Assembly (NCBI RefSeq): GCF_019264375.1
Contig: NZ_JAHVAI010000009.1
Coordinates: 91,328-155,327 of the forward strand
DNA from: Sedimentimonas flavescens
Lineage (GTDB): Bacteria; Pseudomonadota; Alphaproteobacteria; Rhodobacterales; Rhodobacteraceae
Direction of reading: 5' to 3'
DNA length: 64,000 nucleotides
Position 1 is the stretch's first letter. The number at the start of each line of letters is the position of its first letter. Shown in pieces: positions 1-10,410 of this stretch. The notes under the pieces are model-generated. The model saw nothing but the letters and a program-made list of their open reading frames with translations, made no database searches and was not told the DNA's origin. The translations under genes were made by a program, and so were the position numbers.

Positions 1-2
1 AT

Positions 3-494
3 GCCCAATCCGTCGCGGTCTATTCCGACTGCGAGAAATACCGCTACCTGCTGACCCGCATCTGGCAGGAGGGCGCGCCGAAGGCGCTGTTCATCATGCT
101 CAACCCCTCGACCGCGACCGAGGTGCAGAACGACCCGACCGTCGAACGTTGTGAACGCCGCGCGCGGGCGCTTGGCTTCGGCGGTTTCCGGGTGACCAAT
201 ATCTTTGCCTATCGCGCGACCGACCCGAAGGTGATGCGCGCGCAGCCTGACCCGGTGGGGCCAGGCAACGATGCCGCGATCCGCGAGAGCCTCGATTGGG
301 CCTCGGGGGCGGGGGATCGGGTGATCTGCGCCTGGGGCAGCCATGGCGCGCATCTGGAGCGCGGCGCGGCGGTTGAGCGCTTGCTGCGGGTCTCGGGGCG
401 CGATTTGCACCACCTCGGGCTGACCAAATCGGGCGCGCCGAAGCATCCGCTTTACATCGGTTACGATCGCCAGCCCGAGCCCTGGGCGCTGTAA
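3..494 (+). CDS. DUF1643 family protein, 5' end outside the window
   Basis: The frame is open from base 3 to a TAA at 492-494 and gives 163 residues; no upstream start is visible, so the N-terminus lies outside the window. The ATG at 96 is probably internal, because coding-like sequence (CEKYRYLLTRIW) precedes it and it sits inside the conserved block 'FIMLNPSTAT'. Other family hallmarks are 'GFGGFRVTNIFAYRATDP', 'VICAWGSHG' and 'LTKSGAPKHPLY'. DUF1643 proteins are small soluble proteins of unknown biochemical function, common in proteobacteria and on some mobile elements. Family assignment is from recalled sequence motifs; the function is not known. Confidence 0.8.
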   Translation, partial: AQSVAVYSDCEKYRYLLTRIWQEGAPKALFIMLNPSTATEVQNDPTVERCERRARALGFGGFRVTNIFAYRATDPKVMRAQPDPVGPGNDAAIRESLDWASGAGDRVICAWGSHGAHLERGAAVERLLRVSGRDLHHLGLTKSGAPKHPLYIGYDRQPEPWAL

Positions 495-590
495 TTACAG
501 CGTTAACCATTCGGCGAAATAGCCGGGCGCGTTGGGCCTTTTGCAGGGAATTCTACGCTAAGCAGTCCCTGTGGAAGAAGGGGGCGCGGC

Positions 591-1586
591 ATGTTGTTTC
601 TGACCGGAATCATGGGGCTTTTGGTGGCGGGGGCGACCTTTGCCTTGCTGCCCGACGATCTGACCCCGGAGGAGGATGAGGACGAGGTGCCCGAGGAGGC
701 CGAGGAGGAGGCAGGGGCCGATCTGCTGGAGGACAGCGGTGATACCGTCACCACGATGCCCGGCGTCGAGACGCCCGCGCGCGCGGCTTCGCCCGAGGCC
801 ACCGGGGGGAACGATATCCTGTGGGGCGATGCGGGGGATGATGTCATCGACGGGCTCGGCGGCAACGACCAGATCAACGGCTACGAGGGTGACGATCTGA
901 TTTTGGGCGGCGAGGGTGACGACCGACTGACCGGCGGCACGGGGGCCGACCGGTTGGAGGGCGGCGCGGGCGACGATGTGCTGACGGGCGAGGACGGTGA
1001 TGACCGGCTCGACGGTGGCGCGGGGAACGATGTGCTGGCGGGCGGTTTCGGCGATGACACGCTTGTGGGTGCGGAGGGCGCCGACCGGCTGATCGGCGGT
1101 GCGGGACAGGACCTGCTGCTTGGCGGCGCGGGGAACGATGCGCTTGAGGGCTGCGATGGCGACGATGTGCTGATCGGCGGCGCTGGTCTGGACGAGCTGT
1201 TCGGCGGTGCGGGCAACGATCTACTCGATGGGCGCGATGCAGCGACCGACTATCTGAATGGCGGCACCGGGCAGGACCGGCTGCTGGCAGGCTCGGGCGA
1301 TTGGGTGTCGGGCAATGAAGAGGGCGATCTCTTCGCGCTCGGCGACTGGATCGACCCCGAGAACCCCGCCGTTCTGGCCGATTTCGAACCCGGTATCGAC
1401 CGGATCGCCCTGTTGCGCGACCCTGACGACGAAGAGGCCGAGCTGCGCATCGAGCCCTCGCCCGATACGCCCGGTGCGGTTGCGATCTACCTGGGTGAGC
1501 GGCGACTGGCCGAGGTGCTGAACGCCGAGGGCCTCTCGCCCGAGGATATCTTGCTGCTGAGCCCCGAAGAATTCGCCAGTCTTTAA
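591..1586 (+). CDS. RTX (hemolysin-type) calcium-binding repeat protein
   Basis: The protein has 331 residues. Residues 1-20 form a hydrophobic segment (LFLTGIMGLLVAGATFALL) that could be a signal anchor. Residues about 23-45 are very acidic (Glu/Asp-rich). About fifteen nonapeptides of the type GGxGxDxLx fill roughly residues 75-225; these normally bind calcium and fold into a parallel beta-roll. The C-terminal third (ALGDWIDPENPAVLADFEPGIDRIAL) resembles the end domain of Rhodobacteraceae RTX proteins, which usually leave by type I secretion. No type I exporter gene is nearby, no enzymatic domain is seen, and the protein is short for the family. AAGGGGGCG before 591 may be the ribosome-binding site. 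Its target is unknown. Confidence 0.85.
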   Translation: MLFLTGIMGLLVAGATFALLPDDLTPEEDEDEVPEEAEEEAGADLLEDSGDTVTTMPGVETPARAASPEATGGNDILWGDAGDDVIDGLGGNDQINGYEGDDLILGGEGDDRLTGGTGADRLEGGAGDDVLTGEDGDDRLDGGAGNDVLAGGFGDDTLVGAEGADRLIGGAGQDLLLGGAGNDALEGCDGDDVLIGGAGLDELFGGAGNDLLDGRDAATDYLNGGTGQDRLLAGSGDWVSGNEEGDLFALGDWIDPENPAVLADFEPGIDRIALLRDPDDEEAELRIEPSPDTPGAVAIYLGERRLAEVLNAEGLSPEDILLLSPEEFASL

Positions 1587-1587
1587 A

Positions 1588-1616
1588 GGGCCTCACGCGG
1601 CCTGCGTGGCCAATTT
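1588..1616 (+). terminator. Weak terminator-like hairpin after the RTX gene
   Basis: CACGC and GCGTG pair around GGCCT, with extra GGC/GCC pairing outside, followed by AATTTT. The stem is short and imperfect, so this is a tentative call. Confidence 0.3.
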
Positions 1617-1739
1617 TGGCTTTCCTTCATGGCCGATTTTCCGTATATGCGCGCATCTGCCGAATCTGGCGGAGACCTATGGACCTTGCTGGACGACATC
1701 CCGGCTACGGCCCCAACCCTTTGACCAAAGGAGATCCCG

Positions 1740-2009
1740 ATGTCGATCACCGTTGAAGACAAGAACGCCCTGATCAAGGAATACGCGACCAAGGAAGGCG
1801 ACACCGGTTCGCCGGAAGTCCAGGTTGCGATCCTGACCAAGCGTATCTCGAACCTCACCGAGCACTTCAAAGAGCACAAGAAGGACAACCACTCGCGTCG
1901 TGGCCTTCTGATGCTGGTCGCTCAGCGCCGCAAGCTGCTGGACTACCTGAAGAAGAAAGAAGAAGCGCGTTACCAGTCGCTGATCCAGCGCCTCGGCATC
2001 CGCCGCTAA
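1740..2009 (+). CDS. rpsO: 30S ribosomal protein S15
   Basis: The 89 residues match the full normal length of S15. Recognisable blocks are '[16 protein letters not shown]', '[18 protein letters not shown]' and '[11 protein letters not shown]', ending '[12 protein letters not shown]'. S15 binds the central domain of 16S rRNA early in assembly of the small subunit. AAAGGAGA lies about 8 bases before the ATG, and a strong terminator follows. rpsO is normally followed directly by pnp; here a secreted-protein gene separates them. In many bacteria S15 represses its own mRNA through a leader structure; that cannot be judged here. Confidence 0.97.
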   Translation: MSITVEDKNALIKEYATKEGDTGSPEVQVAILTKRISNLTEHFKEHKKDNHSRRGLLMLVAQRRKLLDYLKKKEEARYQSLIQRLGIRR

Positions 2010-2030
2010 GGTTTCCCGCAAGGGATGAAG

Positions 2031-2058
2031 ACGCCCGTCTCGCAAGAGGCGGGCGTTT
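2031..2058 (+). terminator. Rho-independent terminator of rpsO
   Basis: ACGCCCGTCT pairs with AGGCGGGCGT (10 bp, one G-U) around a short loop and runs into TTTT. It lies 22 bases after the rpsO stop codon. Confidence 0.85.
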
Positions 2059-2140
2059 TGAATTGGCTGCCCTCGTGTCACGATTGACAGATGGATGCGG
2101 TCGGGTAGCGTCATCGGATAGCATCCATTCAGGTATTCCA

Positions 2141-2902
2141 ATGACATCCTCACGTATCGTTGTTTCGGCGGCTGCGGTTTTCGGCGTGGCCATCGCTTTT
2201 GCGGGCGCATCCTTCGCGGATGAGACACCGCTTCCCAAGCTTGGCCCCAATGCGGTCTCAGTGACCGAGGATTACGCCTTTCTGCGCTCGGCGGAGGCGC
2301 CCGATTACTGGGCCTTCGCGCCTTTCGTGAAGCCGCAGTTCACCACCTCGGCCTGTTCGATCGCGGCGGTGACGGCTGCGGTGAACGGGCTGCGCGGGCT
2401 TCCGGCGAATTCGGAGGACACCGTGACAACGCAGCCCGAGATGCTCGAGCTTGTCGCGCGCGCGGACTGGTCCGCGCTTTCGGCCGAGGGCGGCGACGGG
2501 GTCAAGTTCGACCAACTGGCCGAATTCACGCAGGCCGCGGTCTCTGCTGCCGGGATGGAGGGCGCAACAGTCGAGGCCTTCAAGCCCGCCGACAACTCTG
2601 CGGCATCGCTTGATGCAGTACGCCAGATGCTGGCCGGGAATGAGGCGAGCGCCTCGGATGCGCTGCTGCTTTACTTCAACCAGGGGGTGGTCACCGGCGA
2701 CTGGGACGGCCCGCATGTCGCGCTGATCGGGGCCTATGACGCGGCGCAGGATCGTGTCCTGATCCTTGAGGTCGACCAGGAATGGTATGTCCCCTACTGG
2801 ACGCCGACGCCCGTCCTGCTTGAGGCGATGCTCAAGCCCACCTCCGCCGAACATGGCCCGCTTGAGGGTGAAACCGGCGGTTTCGTGCACATCGCGCGCT
2901 GA
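2141..2902 (+). CDS. Secreted phytochelatin-synthase-like protein
   Basis: Starting at ATG 2141 the product has 253 residues with a clear signal peptide (IVVSAAAVFGVAIAFAGASFADE), so it is probably periplasmic; the earlier in-frame ATG at 2063 would bury that signal. The mature part resembles prokaryotic phytochelatin synthases, papain-like enzymes acting on glutathione: the nucleophile region is 'QFTTSACSIAAVTAAVNGL' (Cys), the histidine region 'GPHVALIGAYD', and the acidic region 'LEVDQEWYVPYW'. Bacterial homologues usually only cleave glutathione to gamma-Glu-Cys and lack the metal-sensing C-terminal half, as here. It stands alone between rpsO and pnp with its own strong terminator. The activity is inferred from motifs only. 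Confidence 0.72.
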   Translation: MTSSRIVVSAAAVFGVAIAFAGASFADETPLPKLGPNAVSVTEDYAFLRSAEAPDYWAFAPFVKPQFTTSACSIAAVTAAVNGLRGLPANSEDTVTTQPEMLELVARADWSALSAEGGDGVKFDQLAEFTQAAVSAAGMEGATVEAFKPADNSAASLDAVRQMLAGNEASASDALLLYFNQGVVTGDWDGPHVALIGAYDAAQDRVLILEVDQEWYVPYWTPTPVLLEAMLKPTSAEHGPLEGETGGFVHIAR

Positions 2903-2921
2903 TCCGCGCCAAGCAGTCGCG

Positions 2922-2954
2922 AAACCCCGCCCGAAAGCGTTTCGGGCGGGGTTT
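2922..2954 (+). terminator. Strong hairpin terminator after the phytochelatin-synthase-like gene
   Basis: A perfect 15-bp stem (AAACCCCGCCCGAAA with its complement) with a 3-base GCG loop lies 20 bases after the stop codon. The T-run is only three bases. Confidence 0.8.
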
Positions 2955-3127
2955 GGCCTTGCACAGAACGCTTTCCAAATGGGCGCGTTTCCTGTATGGC
3001 CCGCCAATCTGCGACGTGAGGCCGTGCCCCGGGCCACATGCAAAGGATAGGGGCGGCGGCAATGGGGCCGCCACGCAAACGGGAGACACGGGAAGGGCCC
3101 GTGGGTGCTCCCAGATAGGATACGCTG

Positions 3128-5272
<2,145 letters not shown>

Positions 5273-5290
5273 GTCTCTCTGGACCTTGCA

Positions 5291-5324
5291 AACCGCCCCG
5301 CTATCATAGCGGGGCGGTTTTTTT
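5291..5324 (+). terminator. Rho-independent terminator of pnp
   Basis: AACCGCCCCGCTA pairs with TAGCGGGGCGGTT and is followed by a run of seven T. It begins 18 bases after the pnp stop codon. Confidence 0.93.
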
Positions 5325-5355
5325 GTTGCTGTGCGCCATGGGAGTTTGGGTGGGT

Positions 5356-6336
5356 ATGCGGACTCGCGATGCACATCTTAAGGTTGTTGTCGCCTCATTG
5401 ACGCGTGGTCGGCCACGAATGCTCGCCGAGCTGATTCGTTCTTGGGGGCAGATGGATCTGCCGGAAAACTGCGATGTCCGGTTCCTGATCGTCGAGAATG
5501 ATTCTCAGCCCGCTTCGCGTGGGGTGGTGGAGGCGGCCGAACCGCTCGGAAATGGTGCGCGGATCGATTATGTCCTAGAAACCGAGCCCGGCATTCCGTT
5601 CGGGCGCAACCGCGCCGCACGAGAAGCGATCGCGCAGGGCGCCGATCTGCTGGCTTTCGTGGACGATGACGACACCGCGGCACGGGATTGGCTCGTGCGA
5701 ATGATCGACGGCTACCGGCGTAGCGAGGCTGTTTTGCTGGGCGCGCCGCTAAGGATCGATCCGTCAGTCGAGGGGCTTAGCTTCTGGGAGCGGCTGATGC
5801 ACGACAATGTCGGCGCACGCTACCGTAAGAAAGAGGAGCGCGCAGCCGCCCGCGCGACGCTGCACGCGACGAATGGCACTACGATTGTCACGAATAACTG
5901 GTTGGGCGAAACGTCGCTGTTTTCCCGCGAAGGAATCTGGTTCGACGAGGCAACGCGCTACTCCGGGGGTGAGGATTCGAAATTCTACGACGAAGTGCGG
6001 CAGAAAGACTTCAGGACGGGCTGGGTCAAGGATGCCTATGTTTATGAGACCGTGCCGAAGGCGCGGCTGACGTTCGGCTATCAATATGGCCGTGCCCGGG
6101 ATCAGGCGATCACCCACTTCCTTCGCAAGATCGAGGAGCAGCCGATGAAGCGTTGGGGGCTGCTCGTGTCGGTTCCTGCGAAGATGGTCGGCGCTTTGTT
6201 TCTGGCGGTTGCGCTGCCGTTCACACGCGGCGGAACGCTGCTGGAATTCGCACGGACCACGGGCTGGATTGCGGGGCGGTTGGGGGCGCTGATGGGGCGG
6301 CGTTCCAAGCATTATTTCAATACTACGGGCCACTGA
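5356..6336 (+). CDS. Family 2 glycosyltransferase
   Basis: From ATG 5356 the protein has 326 residues. It opens with a GT-A strand (LKVVVASLTRGRPRML), has 'IVENDS' and 'PFGRNRAA' typical of GT2 enzymes, and a metal-binding motif in 'LAFVDDDDTAARDW' (about residue 100). A hydrophobic stretch near the C-terminus (VSVPAKMVGALFLAVALPF) suggests peripheral membrane association. GT2 enzymes transfer sugar from nucleotide-sugar donors to glycans or lipids. In-frame ATGs at 5323 and 5338 are alternatives; GGGAG at 5340-5344 favours 5356, but not decisively. Base composition appears a little less GC-rich than neighbouring housekeeping genes. It is the only visibly intact rightward member of a small glycosyltransferase island; donor and acceptor are unknown. 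Confidence 0.85.
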   Translation: MRTRDAHLKVVVASLTRGRPRMLAELIRSWGQMDLPENCDVRFLIVENDSQPASRGVVEAAEPLGNGARIDYVLETEPGIPFGRNRAAREAIAQGADLLAFVDDDDTAARDWLVRMIDGYRRSEAVLLGAPLRIDPSVEGLSFWERLMHDNVGARYRKKEERAAARATLHATNGTTIVTNNWLGETSLFSREGIWFDEATRYSGGEDSKFYDEVRQKDFRTGWVKDAYVYETVPKARLTFGYQYGRARDQAITHFLRKIEEQPMKRWGLLVSVPAKMVGALFLAVALPFTRGGTLLEFARTTGWIAGRLGALMGRRSKHYFNTTGH

Positions 6337-6418
6337 GCACTGCAGTGTCGCGGCCTTTGTGCCGTACCGCCAACGGACTCAAGGTGTTGCAAAGTTAGCT
6401 TAGAGAAGAGGTTGTGTG

Positions 6419-7111
6419 ATGCGGCGCCTACCCGCGCTGTCGCGGTATTGGTAGAACTGGAAGCTTAGGCTTCGGCTAGTGCGGGCACGATCCGAGTTAC
6501 GCCGTCGTGTCGCAGTCGGAGCTTCTCGGCTGTCGTCGCATGGGTTGAACCGTCGCCTTGTTGTCTCACTGACCAGCTATCCAAAGCGCTTCGAAACGCC
6601 AGCGCGGATTTGCAGTGCCTCGTGTGTCAAGCGTTGTCCCGCGACGAGATCATCTTGTGGCTCGCATGGGGGGGGCGCGCGACCCTGCGGGACGAGGTGC
6701 TGAATCTGGAGCGGTTCGGCCTCGTCATCCGAGAAACCGACGATACCCGCTCGTTCAGGAAGATCATTCCGACGCTTGAGCTGTACCCCGACGCGGTGGT
6801 TTGTCATCGGGCGCACCGGATCATGATTAGCCCCGAGGATTGCTCTGCGCAGCTGTTTCCGCCCTAGGGGCACACTGTGATGCGAGCGTTCGGACGACTG
6901 TAGCCCGATGCGGATGAAGTCTGGCTCTGCTGGATGCACCGGCTGAACGGTAGCGCTCCGTGTCTGCTCGGGCGCCGAGGACGAATCGTGGAATGGCCCG
7001 GCACGCAGGGCGAGGCGCTGAAGCTGCATAACGTTGGGGCGGGGCCGCAACGACCTTGTCATCGCCGCGAGGATCGCGCGCTATCGGGTTCCCACGCCCC
7101 TCAGCCCTTAG
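6419..7111 (+). pseudogene. Degenerate glycosyltransferase
   Basis: Remnants in different frames line up as one former gene. From ATG 6419 the frame reads MRRLPALSRYW and hits TAG at 6452-6454, then continues to 'RRLVVSLTSYPKRFET' (about 6550-6597). A frame change follows, and 'DEIILWLAWGG...LPD'-like sequence and 'LERFGLVIRETDDTRSFRKI' run from about 6610. At 'LELYPDAVVCHRAHRI' the stretch that should hold the catalytic acidic motif is missing, which suggests an internal deletion. A stop at 6901-6903 precedes 'PDADEVWLCWMHRLNGS' and 'VEWPGTQGEALKLHN'; a further shift gives 'NDLVIAARIARY' and a TAG at 7109-7111. The pieces resemble Rhodobacteraceae glycosyltransferases that begin 'VVSLTSYP'. 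It cannot make a working enzyme. Confidence 0.82.
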
Positions 7112-7988
7112 CCAGCGCGCGGCGACGCAACTCGATCATCGAGGTGGTCATGCGCGGATAGGCAGGCTCGACCGCGCCGCCAGGTTGCCAGATGCCATAG
7201 GTCTGACGGAAGTAGTCGATTGCCGCCAGATCGGCCTTAACACGATCGTGCCCCTGCTCGACCAGATCGAGCAGGGCATGACGATTGCCGCTATCGCGCA
7301 TTAGCGGGATCTTACCCTTGGCGTTGAGCCATATCGGGATGCCGCGCCGCTCCAGGTGACCCGAAAGCCAGGGATCATCGACCGTCCAGATAATATCGGG
7401 GATGTCGAACACCGCGTCGTCGAACCAGTCCGGGCGCAGCAGAACGCCTGCATAGCCCGAAAGTTGGTCGACATACCCGCTCTGAGTGAAGAAATGGGGC
7501 TTGTACCACCCAAGACTGAGCAGCCGCTTGAGGCGGTAGCCGATCCCCTTGCGTGCGAGCCGGCGACCGCGCGGCAGGCGGTCAGGGGCGCGGTGCGTCT
7601 CAGCGATATCGGGAAAGGTCTCGCCGACCTCCACGATGCAGGTGCCCGGCCTTTTGCGCGCCTGCTCCTTGAAGCGACGATGCCAGTCGCGGTCATAGAT
7701 CTTGTCGTCATCGCAGAGCAGAAGGTCGACCTCGTGTCCCCTGAGCGCGCGAACGGCGGGCAGGATCTTTGTGGCCGGGCCCAGATCTTCGGCGCAGCGA
7801 TGAATCGTCACGCCCGCTGGAACCTGAGGCAGCGTCCCGTCCCAGTCGGGAAAGCGGCGGTAGCGCTCGGGGATGTGAAGCCGGATCTCTTGCACCGGCA
7901 GGCTTTGGGTCAGAAGCGATTCCAGCGTTTCGCCCAACTCGGAAAAGCGCGGGGGGATCGAACTCAGGGTGACTATTGTCGGGGTCAT
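7101..7988 (-). CDS. Glycosyltransferase of the 'VTLSSIPPRF' type
   Basis: The protein has 295 residues and starts TPTIVTLSSIPPRFSEL, the same kind of opening as the neighbouring pseudogene (VVSLTSYPKRF), so the two are probably relatives. The acidic metal-binding motif is 'LLLCDDDKIYDRDW' (about residue 93), where the pseudogene has its deletion. A second conserved region, 'SGYAGVLLRPDWFDD...WTVDDPWLSGHLERRGIPIW', matches the acceptor side of this family. No signal peptide or membrane helix is evident. It is convergent with the pseudogene and overlaps its last bases by 11. Likely role: sugar transfer onto surface polysaccharide or protein; the substrate is unknown. Confidence 0.8.
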   Translation of the reverse strand: MTPTIVTLSSIPPRFSELGETLESLLTQSLPVQEIRLHIPERYRRFPDWDGTLPQVPAGVTIHRCAEDLGPATKILPAVRALRGHEVDLLLCDDDKIYDRDWHRRFKEQARKRPGTCIVEVGETFPDIAETHRAPDRLPRGRRLARKGIGYRLKRLLSLGWYKPHFFTQSGYVDQLSGYAGVLLRPDWFDDAVFDIPDIIWTVDDPWLSGHLERRGIPIWLNAKGKIPLMRDSGNRHALLDLVEQGHDRVKADLAAIDYFRQTYGIWQPGGAVEPAYPRMTTSMIELRRRALAKG

Positions 7989-8094
7989 GGCTCGTTGCGA
8001 ATGCGAAGAATATGGAACGGAACTTGTGCCTTGTGCCCGGAACGGTCAATCGCAAAGCGTGTGAACGTGAATCTTCGCCCGTCTGCGCAAAACG

Positions 8095-8120
8095 AAAGCC
8101 CGGCCATTTGGCCGGGCTTT
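8095..8120 (-). terminator. Terminator of the peroxiredoxin gene
   Basis: AAAGCCCGGCCA pairs with TGGCCGGGCTTT (12 bp, 2-base loop). On the minus strand it follows the peroxiredoxin stop by 26 bases and leads into CGTTTTG. Confidence 0.78.
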
Positions 8121-8146
8121 GCAATTCATGGCGGGCAGTGCCCCTG

Positions 8147-8800
8147 TCAGGCAGACCGCTTCACAAAGCGCAGGTAGGGCAGCTTGACGTCCACCTCGCC
8201 GAACTTCGCCTTGGCGTCGTCGGTCGAGAGCGAGAGCGCGACGATGACATCCTGGCCCGGGACCCAGTTGGCCGGGGTGGCGAAGGGCACGCCATCGGTC
8301 GCCTGAACGGCGTCGAGCGCACGCAGGATCTCGGCGAAGTTGCGGCCTACCGACATCGGGTAGATCATCATCAGGCGGATTTTCTTGTCGGGGCCAACGA
8401 TGAATACGGTACGCACGGTGGCCGAGTCTGCCGGGGTGCGGCCATCGGGCAGATAGGCGTCGGCGGGCAGCATGTCATAGGCTTTGGACACGGCGAGCGA
8501 GGTATCGTCGATGATCGGGAAGTTCGCCGGAGCGCCCGCGAAAGCCTCGATATCGGCTTTCCATTTCACGTGCTCTTCAACCGAGTCCACCGACACGCCG
8601 ATGACTTTGGTGTTGCGCTTCTCGAACTCGGCGGCAAGCTGCGCGACGGCGCCGAATTCGGTGGTGCAGACCGGGGTAAAGTCTTTCGGGTGCGAGAACA
8701 GGATCGCGTAGCTGTCGCCGATCCAGTCGTGGAAGTTCAATTCGCCGGCGGTGGAGTCAGCGGTAAAGTTCGGGGCGATATCGTTAATGCGCAGGGCCAT
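8147..8800 (-). CDS. 1-Cys (Prx6-type) peroxiredoxin
   Basis: From the ATG ending at 8800 the product has 217 residues, with GGAGAA just upstream on the minus strand; the earlier in-frame start at 8896 has no family similarity ahead of MALRIND. The peroxidatic cysteine lies in 'SHPKDFTPVCTTEFG' (about residue 46). 'DSVEEHVKWKADIE', 'TVRTVFIVGPDKKIRL' and 'YPMSVGRNFAEILRALDA' are Prx6-type blocks, and no resolving cysteine is seen. It reduces hydrogen peroxide and organic hydroperoxides in the cytoplasm. It is divergent from the aldehyde dehydrogenase gene over a 155-base intergenic region and has its own terminator. Confidence 0.93.
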   Translation of the reverse strand: MALRINDIAPNFTADSTAGELNFHDWIGDSYAILFSHPKDFTPVCTTEFGAVAQLAAEFEKRNTKVIGVSVDSVEEHVKWKADIEAFAGAPANFPIIDDTSLAVSKAYDMLPADAYLPDGRTPADSATVRTVFIVGPDKKIRLMMIYPMSVGRNFAEILRALDAVQATDGVPFATPANWVPGQDVIVALSLSTDDAKAKFGEVDVKLPYLRFVKRSA

Positions 8801-8955
8801 TTCATTCTCCGGTCGGTAACTATGTCGAGCAGCCATATAGGCGCTTTGGTCAGGCCTTGCCAGACGGGTGCGCCATTTTGCGCAGGGCTTTTCCAATGCG
8901 TCGCCTTGCCCTTACCGCGGCACGATGCCACGCTGCGCGCCAACAGGAGGTTTCC

Positions 8956-10392
8956 ATGATCGAAAAGCGCGATTTCTACATCAACGGCGCATGGGTCGCC
9001 CCGGCTGCGGCTCGTGACTATCAGGTCATCGACCCGGCCACCGAAGATCCCTGCGCGGTGATCTCGCTAGGCGCGCGCGCCGACACCGAGGCGGCGGTTG
9101 CCGCCGCCAAGGCAGCCCTTCCCGCCTGGCGCGCGACCGCGCCCGAGACTCGTCTGGCCTATGTCGAGAAGATCCTCGCGATCTACGAGGAGCGGTTCGA
9201 GGAAATGGCCCAGGCCATCAGCCTTGAGATGGGCGCACCCATTGATCTGGCCCGCAAGGAGCAGGCCTTCTCCGGCACTTGGCACATCTCGAACTTCATC
9301 AAGGCGGCGAAGGATTTCGAATGGGTTCACCCGCTCGGCGATGGCACCCCCGGCGCGATGATCGCCTATGAGCCGATTGGTGTTGTCGGCCTGATCACGC
9401 CGTGGAACTGGCCGATGAATCAGGTCACGCTCAAGGTCATTCCGGCGCTGATCGCGGGCTGCACGATGGTGCTCAAGCCCTCGGAAGAGGCGCCGCTGTC
9501 CTCGATGCTGTTTGCCGAGTTCATCGATCAGGCGGGCGTGCCCGCAGGCGTGTTCAATCTGGTGAATGGCGACGGCGTCGGCGTGGGCTCGCAGCTTTCG
9601 TCGCACCCGGATATCGCGATGATCTCCTTCACCGGCTCGACCCGTGCGGGCAAGGCGATCTCGGTCGCCGCCGCCGAGACGCTCAAGCGCGTCTGTCTTG
9701 AACTGGGTGGCAAGGGCGCGAACCTGATTTTTGCCGATTGCGACGAAAAGGCCGTCAAGCGCGGTGTGCGCCACATGTTCGAGAACACCGGGCAGTCGTG
9801 CAACGCCCCGAGCCGGATGCTGGTCGAGCGCAGCTATTACGAGAAGGCGCTGGAAATCGCTGCGCAGACCGCCGCCGAGACCCGCGTGGCCAACCCGCGC
9901 GAGGAAGGCCGCCACATCGGTCCGGTGATCAACAAGGCGCAGTTCGAGAAGATCCAGGGCCTGATCGAGTCCGGTATCAAGGAAGGTGCGCGGCTGATCG
10001 CGGGCGGTCTTGGCCGCCCCGAGGGGCTGAACAAGGGCTATTACGTCCGCCCGACCATCTTCGCCGATTGCACCCCCGAGATGACCATCGTGCGCGAGGA
10101 AATCTTTGGTCCGGTGCTGTCGATCATGCCTTTCGACAATGAGGAAGAGGCCGTCGCGCTGGCCAATGACACGCCTTACGGTCTGACGAACTATGTCCAG
10201 AGCATGGACGGTGCGCGCCGCAACCGTCTGGCGCGGTCGCTCAATGCCGGGATGGTGCAGATGAACGGGAAAAGCCGTGGCGCGGGCGCGCCCTTCGGCG
10301 GCATCGGCGCCTCGGGCCTTGCGCGCGAGGGTGGCCGCTGGGGCATCGAAGAGTTCTGCTGCGTCAAGTCCATCGGCGGTTGGGCCGAGTAA
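8956..10392 (+). CDS. NAD(P)-dependent aldehyde dehydrogenase
   Basis: From ATG 8956, preceded by AGGAGG, the protein has 478 residues, normal for the superfamily. 'TPWNWPMNQVTLKVIPAL' and 'LKPSEEAPLS' form the cofactor site, 'FTGSTRAGKAI' the dinucleotide loop, 'LELGGKGANLI' holds the general base Glu (about 249) and 'ENTGQSCNAPSRM' the catalytic Cys (about 282). It oxidises an aldehyde to the acid. The sequence resembles broad-range family members from alphaproteobacteria, and the substrate cannot be assigned. It is transcribed alone, divergent from the peroxiredoxin, and followed by a clear terminator. Confidence 0.92.
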   Translation: MIEKRDFYINGAWVAPAAARDYQVIDPATEDPCAVISLGARADTEAAVAAAKAALPAWRATAPETRLAYVEKILAIYEERFEEMAQAISLEMGAPIDLARKEQAFSGTWHISNFIKAAKDFEWVHPLGDGTPGAMIAYEPIGVVGLITPWNWPMNQVTLKVIPALIAGCTMVLKPSEEAPLSSMLFAEFIDQAGVPAGVFNLVNGDGVGVGSQLSSHPDIAMISFTGSTRAGKAISVAAAETLKRVCLELGGKGANLIFADCDEKAVKRGVRHMFENTGQSCNAPSRMLVERSYYEKALEIAAQTAAETRVANPREEGRHIGPVINKAQFEKIQGLIESGIKEGARLIAGGLGRPEGLNKGYYVRPTIFADCTPEMTIVREEIFGPVLSIMPFDNEEEAVALANDTPYGLTNYVQSMDGARRNRLARSLNAGMVQMNGKSRGAGAPFGGIGASGLAREGGRWGIEEFCCVKSIGGWAE

Positions 10393-10410
10393 GCAGGCCG
10401 AAAACCTTGA

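Noticed and set aside
881..1216. Ser/Pro-rich frame antisense to the RTX repeats
   Set aside because: It is the reverse reading of the glycine-rich nonapeptides and has no independent support.
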